From Alphaproteobacteria bacterium HGW-Alphaproteobacteria-13 (GTDB taxonomy: Bacteria > Pseudomonadota > Alphaproteobacteria > Sphingomonadales > Sphingomonadaceae): DNA of 8,989 bases. This document shows, in pieces, positions 6,127-8,989 of this stretch (positions within the stretch are counted from its first letter, which is position 1; each line of letters opens with the position of its first letter). Location of the stretch: positions 1 through 8,989 of the forward strand of contig PHEM01000111.1 of assembly GCA_002842935.1 (NCBI GenBank), in the 5' to 3' direction. Both the position numbers and the translations under genes were made by a program. The notes below the pieces were generated by a model that worked only from the letters and a program-made list of their open reading frames with translations, was not told the origin of the DNA and did no database searches.

Positions 6127-6261
6127 CCCGTTCGTGTCGAGCGAAGTCGAGACACCCATCGGTGTGGTGCAACGCCGATGGGTGTCTCGACTTCGACCGA
6201 AGGTCGAAGTTTATCCTGAGCGCCCGCCCTGCGGGCAGTCGAAGGGCTCGACACGAACGGG
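6127..6261. repeat. Composite nested inverted repeat between rdgB and hemW
   Basis: Four stems can be drawn. An outer perfect 16-bp pair (6127-6142 with 6246-6261, starting CCCGTTCGTGTCGAGC) encloses a perfect 21-bp stem (6142-6162 with 6175-6195, loop 12 bases), an 8-bp hairpin CTTCGACC/GGTCGAAG (6191-6209, loop 3) and a 6-bp hairpin GCCCGC/GCGGGC (6222-6236, loop 3). The 21-bp stem and the 8-bp hairpin share 6191-6195 and so compete. The left part shares the 13-mer GAGCGAAGTCGAG with the repeat at 8448-8529, and the right part shares CCTGAGC and GTCGAAGGGC with the repeat at 7438-7524. It ends 15 bp before the hemW ATG. Confidence 0.88.
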
Positions 6262-6276
6262 GCACACTGAACGCGC

Positions 6277-7422
6277 ATGACCGAGCCGCTCGCCCTTTAC
6301 GTCCATTGGCCGTTCTGCGTGTCGAAATGCCCCTATTGCGACTTCAACAGCCATGTGCGCGAGCAGGTCGATCAGACGGCGTGGCGCGCGGCGCTGCTGG
6401 CCGACTTGCGCCACGAGGCGGCGCTGTTGCCGGGACGGTCCGTGTCGTCGATCTTCTTCGGTGGCGGCACGCCCAGCCTGATGCCGCCCGAAACGGTCGC
6501 GGCGCTGATCGCGGAAGCCGATGCCGCGTGGGGGCTGACGGCGGATTGCGAGATCACTTTGGAGGCCAACCCCAATTCGGTCGAAGTCGCCAATTTCGCC
6601 GCGCTCGCCAGCGCCGGAGTCAATCGCGTGTCGATCGGCGTTCAGAGCTTCGAGAGGGAAGTCCTTGAATTTCTGGGCCGTGCCCACAGCGGCGACGAGG
6701 CCCGCCGCGCCATCGCGGCGGCGCAGGCGCATTTCGCGCGCGTCAGCTTCGACCTCATCTATGCGCGGCCCGGCCAGTCGGTCGCGGCGTGGGAGGCAGA
6801 GTTGAACGCGGCGCTCGGCTTTGGCACGGGGCATTTGTCGCTCTATCAACTGACGATCGAGCCGGGCACGCGCTTTGCCACGCTGGCGGCGAAGGGCGAT
6901 CTCGTCATCCCCGACGGTGATGCCGCCGCCGACCTGTTCGACGCGACGCAGGCGATGACGCGCGCGGCGGGCCTGCCGCGCTATGAAGTGTCGAACCACG
7001 CCCGACCCGGCGAGGAAAGTCGCCATAACCTGACCTATTGGCGCTATGGCGACTATGCGGGCATCGGTCCCGGCGCGCACGGGCGGCGGCTGTGCCAAGC
7101 GACCGAGCGGCACCGCAAGCCCGAGAATTTCCTGTCCGCCGTGGAGCGGAACGGCCATGGGCTGAAAGTCGAGACCGACTTGCCCGCGCAGGAGCGCGCG
7201 ACTGAGGCGATGCTGATGGGGCTGCGCCTGACGGAAGGCGTCGACCTCGCCCGCATCGAGGCGCGCAGCGGCCTGCCGCGCGCGGCCTTCCTCGATACGG
7301 GCGCGACGGAGCGGCTGGCGGGGCAGGGGCTGTTGGCGCTGGACGGCGACCGGCTGGCGGTGACGGACGCGGGGATATTGCTGCTCGACTCGATCCTTTC
7401 CGAAGTGGTGCGGACGGGTTAA
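6277..7422 (+). CDS. hemW: Heme chaperone HemW (radical SAM, HemN-like)
   Basis: HemW is a radical SAM protein that binds heme and delivers it to target proteins; it is often misnamed oxygen-independent coproporphyrinogen III oxidase. The 381 residues start directly at the radical SAM core: YVHWPFCVSKCPYCDF (8-23) with the cluster cysteines Cys14, Cys18 and Cys21 in CxxxCxxC. GGGTPS (62-67), EANPNS (96-101), GVQSF (121-125) and HNLTYWRYGDYAGIGPGAH (about 249-267) are typical. The cysteine that true HemN has two positions after the third cluster cysteine is phenylalanine here (CDF), and the HemN N-terminal extension is missing, both of which argue for HemW. A HemN_C-like domain follows. No Shine-Dalgarno sequence is evident; the ATG is fixed by homology. 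rdgB-hemW adjacency is common in alphaproteobacteria. Confidence 0.95.
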   Translation: MTEPLALYVHWPFCVSKCPYCDFNSHVREQVDQTAWRAALLADLRHEAALLPGRSVSSIFFGGGTPSLMPPETVAALIAEADAAWGLTADCEITLEANPNSVEVANFAALASAGVNRVSIGVQSFEREVLEFLGRAHSGDEARRAIAAAQAHFARVSFDLIYARPGQSVAAWEAELNAALGFGTGHLSLYQLTIEPGTRFATLAAKGDLVIPDGDAAADLFDATQAMTRAAGLPRYEVSNHARPGEESRHNLTYWRYGDYAGIGPGAHGRRLCQATERHRKPENFLSAVERNGHGLKVETDLPAQERATEAMLMGLRLTEGVDLARIEARSGLPRAAFLDTGATERLAGQGLLALDGDRLAVTDAGILLLDSILSEVVRTG

Positions 7423-7437
7423 GCTATCCCTCAAAGC

Positions 7438-7524
7438 CCGTTTGCCCTGAGCTTGTCGAAGGGCCGTTCTTTCTTTTCGAGGCTGGAAGAAAGAACAGGG
7501 CTTCGACAAGCGCAGCCCGAACGG
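7438..7524. repeat. Inverted repeat between hemW and xerC
   Basis: Two 38-base arms (7438-7475 and 7487-7524) are inverted copies matching at 31 of 38 positions around an 11-base loop (7476-7486). The loop-proximal part is a perfect 10-bp stem (GTTCTTTCTT with AAGAAAGAAC), and a perfect GCTTGTCGAAG block lies in the middle. It begins 16 bp after the hemW stop and ends 8 bp before the TTG start of xerC, so the hairpin could end hemW transcripts or mask the xerC ribosome binding region. The left arm words CCTGAGC and GTCGAAGGGC also occur in the repeat at 6127-6261. Confidence 0.85.
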
Positions 7525-7532
7525 AATTTAGG

Positions 7533-8423
7533 TTGGCCGACCCCATCATCCGCTCATGGCACGACCATCTGGCGCACGAGAAACGCCGGTCGGAGCATAC
7601 GCGCCGCGCCTATATCGCGACGGCGGAGCGGTTCTGCACCTTTCTGTCCCGCCATCGCGGCGGCGCGGTCGATGCGGCGATGCTGCGGTCGCTGGAGGCG
7701 GCGGACCTGCGCGCCTATCTGGCGGCGCGGCGCGGCGAGGGGCTGGGCAATGCCTCGGCCGCGCGCGAATTGTCGGCGCTGCGCACGTTCCTGCGCTTCG
7801 TCGGCGGATCGGAGACCAGCGTCCCCGCGCTGCGCGGGCCGCGCGTCAAGAAGGGATTGCCGCGTCCTGTCGCGCCGCACGAGGCGCTGGGGCTGGCGCA
7901 GGAGGTCGAGGACAACGCCCGGCAGTCCTGGACCGGCGCGCGCGATTTCGCGTTGCTGCTGCTGCTTTATGGCGCGGGGCTGCGGATCGGCGAGGCGCTG
8001 GGGCTGACGGGCGCGGCGCTGCCGCTGGGCGAGACGCTGCGCGTCACCGGCAAGCGGGGCAAGACGCGCGTCGTGCCGATCCTGCCCGCCGTCGCGACTG
8101 CTGTCGAACGCTATGTCGCGGCCTGTCCATGGCCGATCGCGCGCGAGACGCCGCTGTTCCTCGGCGCGCGCGGCGGGCCGCTTCAGCCCGGCGTGGTGCG
8201 CGCGAACGTCCGCGCCGCGCGCCGCGCGATGGGATTGCCCGAGCGGACGACGCCGCACGCGCTGCGTCACAGCTTCGCGACGCATTTGCTGGCGGGCGGG
8301 GCGGATTTGCGCAGCCTTCAGGAGCTTCTGGGCCATGCGAGCCTTGCCTCGACGCAAGTCTATACGGGTGTCGATGCGGCCTATCTGCTGGATGTGTATC
8401 GCAGCGCGCACCCGCGCGCCTGA
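7533..8423 (+). CDS. xerC: Tyrosine recombinase XerC
   Basis: XerC acts with XerD and FtsK at dif to resolve chromosome dimers. The 296-residue product has a SAM-like core-binding domain (about 3-92, SWHDHLAHEKRRSEHTRRAY near its start) and a catalytic domain with all six expected positions: Arg151 in GAGLRIGEAL, Lys174 (or Lys177) in TGKRGKTR, His242 and Arg245 in HALRHSFATHLL, His268 in LLGHASL and nucleophile Tyr277 in STQVYT. The ending VYRSAHPRA resembles XerC rather than XerD. Translation appears to start at TTG (7533), because no ATG in this frame precedes the conserved N-terminus; the upstream frame is open through the repeat but has no good start. The length and housekeeping surroundings argue against a phage integrase. 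It is convergent with the DedA gene. Confidence 0.92.
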   Translation: MADPIIRSWHDHLAHEKRRSEHTRRAYIATAERFCTFLSRHRGGAVDAAMLRSLEAADLRAYLAARRGEGLGNASAARELSALRTFLRFVGGSETSVPALRGPRVKKGLPRPVAPHEALGLAQEVEDNARQSWTGARDFALLLLLYGAGLRIGEALGLTGAALPLGETLRVTGKRGKTRVVPILPAVATAVERYVAACPWPIARETPLFLGARGGPLQPGVVRANVRAARRAMGLPERTTPHALRHSFATHLLAGGADLRSLQELLGHASLASTQVYTGVDAAYLLDVYRSAHPRA

Positions 8424-8447
8424 AGCATGGGATCATCAATCTCCACC

Positions 8448-8529
8448 GTATCCCCGAGCGAAGTCGAGGCTGCTTGCCTGTCGGTTCTCGCTCCGCTCGA
8501 ACGTCCCCCTCGTCTTCGCTCGGGGATAC
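8448..8529. repeat. Inverted repeat between convergent xerC and the DedA gene
   Basis: Arms 8448-8469 and 8508-8529 are 22-base inverted copies with one mismatch (at 8464), beginning GTATCCCCGAGCGAAG. The 38-base loop contains TCTCGCTCCGCTCGAAC, weakly self-complementary (GTTC with GAAC at its ends). It starts 25 bp after the xerC stop and ends 13 bp before the stop of the DedA gene, a position suited to ending transcription from both sides, although no T-tract is present. It shares the 13-mer GAGCGAAGTCGAG with the repeat at 6127-6261. Confidence 0.85.
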
Positions 8530-8542
8530 GGATGATCCAGAT

Positions 8543-8989
8543 TTAACCCTTGGTCTTCGGTTTCCACGTCACGACGCGATAGACGTAGAGCAGGACGATG
8601 GTCCCGATGGCGATCAGCGCGACGGGTCCGATGAAGCGTTCGACTTCGTGGAACTGCTTGCCGAACCAGCTTCCCGCCCCCGCGAGCGCGGCGATCCAGA
8701 TCGTCGATCCGGCGGCGGTCCAGATCAGGAACTTGATCTGGTTCATGCCGACCATCCCGGCGGGCAGCGAGATCATCGTCCGCGCGATCGGCAGGAAGCG
8801 GCAGGCGAAGACGATGCCCGACCCATATTTCAGGAACCAGTCGTGCATCGTCTCGACCTCGTCCCAGTCCAGCGTCAGCCAGCGGCCGAAGCGATCGACC
8901 AAGGGTTTCAGCCGTTCATAGCCGAACCAGCGCCCGATCCAGTACCAGACCCAGTTGCCCAGTGTCGTCCCCGCGACCGCGAAAGCCAC
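8543..8989 (-). CDS. DedA family membrane protein, C-terminal part (cut by window edge)
   Basis: DedA (SNARE-associated/VTT) proteins are inner-membrane proteins; some members act in lipid-carrier flipping or membrane homeostasis. The 148 visible residues contain the family's second half: GTTLGNWVWYWIGRWFGYER (8-27), CRFLPIARTMISLPAGMVGM (62-81, with the conserved arginines and PAG) and FLIWTAAGSTIW (86-97). At least two further hydrophobic segments follow (about 86-105 and 120-138), then a basic tail WKPKTKG. The frame is open to the last base of the window and the first codon there is GTG (valine), almost certainly internal, so the N-terminal 40-60 residues are missing. The subgroup and substrate cannot be told from this part. 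It is convergent with xerC. Confidence 0.93.
   Translation of the reverse strand: MAFAVAGTTLGNWVWYWIGRWFGYERLKPLVDRFGRWLTLDWDEVETMHDWFLKYGSGIVFACRFLPIARTMISLPAGMVGMNQIKFLIWTAAGSTIWIAALAGAGSWFGKQFHEVERFIGPVALIAIGTIVLLYVYRVVTWKPKTKG

Noticed and set aside
6277..7422. Oxygen-independent coproporphyrinogen III oxidase HemN
   Set aside because: The extra cysteine after the CxxxCxxC motif and the N-terminal extension of HemN are absent, which fits HemW.
6211..7509. 432-residue minus-strand frame opposite hemW
   Set aside because: Antisense shadow of hemW running into two repeats; composition is typical of a shadow frame.
7533..8423. Phage or genomic-island integrase
   Set aside because: Length, Xer-type motifs and the AHPRA ending fit chromosomal XerC; no tRNA gene, attachment repeat or phage gene is nearby.
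1..8989. A new defence, secretion or biosynthetic system
   Set aside because: All ten genes are recognisable housekeeping or membrane families; the only unexplained structure is the intergenic repeats.

Overview
The window reads as a chromosomal housekeeping segment from a GC-rich alphaproteobacterium, most likely a sphingomonad (Sphingomonas/Sphingopyxis-like). The basis is the codon usage and protein style by eye, the divergent hrcA-grpE / rph-rdgB-hemW arrangement known from alphaproteobacteria, and intergenic palindromes that I recall from sphingomonad genomes. No search was run, so the genus is an inference.

Layout, left to right. (1) Minus strand: the 5' part of truA (tRNA pseudouridine synthase, running off the left edge) with fmt (Met-tRNA formyltransferase) upstream of it. 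(2) Plus strand, divergent from fmt: recR (recombination mediator) and def (peptide deformylase). (3) Minus strand: the hrcA-grpE heat-shock pair, 4 bp apart, convergent with def. (4) Plus strand, divergent from hrcA: rph (RNase PH), rdgB (non-canonical purine NTP pyrophosphatase), hemW (radical-SAM heme chaperone) and a XerC-type tyrosine recombinase with a TTG start. (5) Minus strand at the right edge: the C-terminal part of a DedA-family membrane protein, convergent with xerC.

Fmt and Def are the two ends of the formyl-methionine cycle (Fmt adds the formyl group to initiator tRNA, Def removes it from the new protein). Here they are on opposite strands either side of recR. HrcA and GrpE belong to the heat-shock response, TruA and RNase PH to tRNA maturation, RdgB to nucleotide-pool cleaning, XerC to chromosome-dimer resolution.

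I found no defence system, prophage, CRISPR array, RNA gene or novel protein. All ten genes belong to recognisable families. The unexplained structure is between the genes: seven intergenic gaps longer than 100 bp each carry an imperfect or perfect inverted repeat 82 to 151 bp long. The only gap over 100 bp without one is the divergent hrcA/rph promoter region. At least two of these repeats (368-470 and 1462-1540) consist of two inverted copies of a small hairpin, where differences between the copies are compensated by base-pair exchanges inside each hairpin. This is the architecture of REP/BIME-type elements. No stretch above 300 bases lacks a gene.
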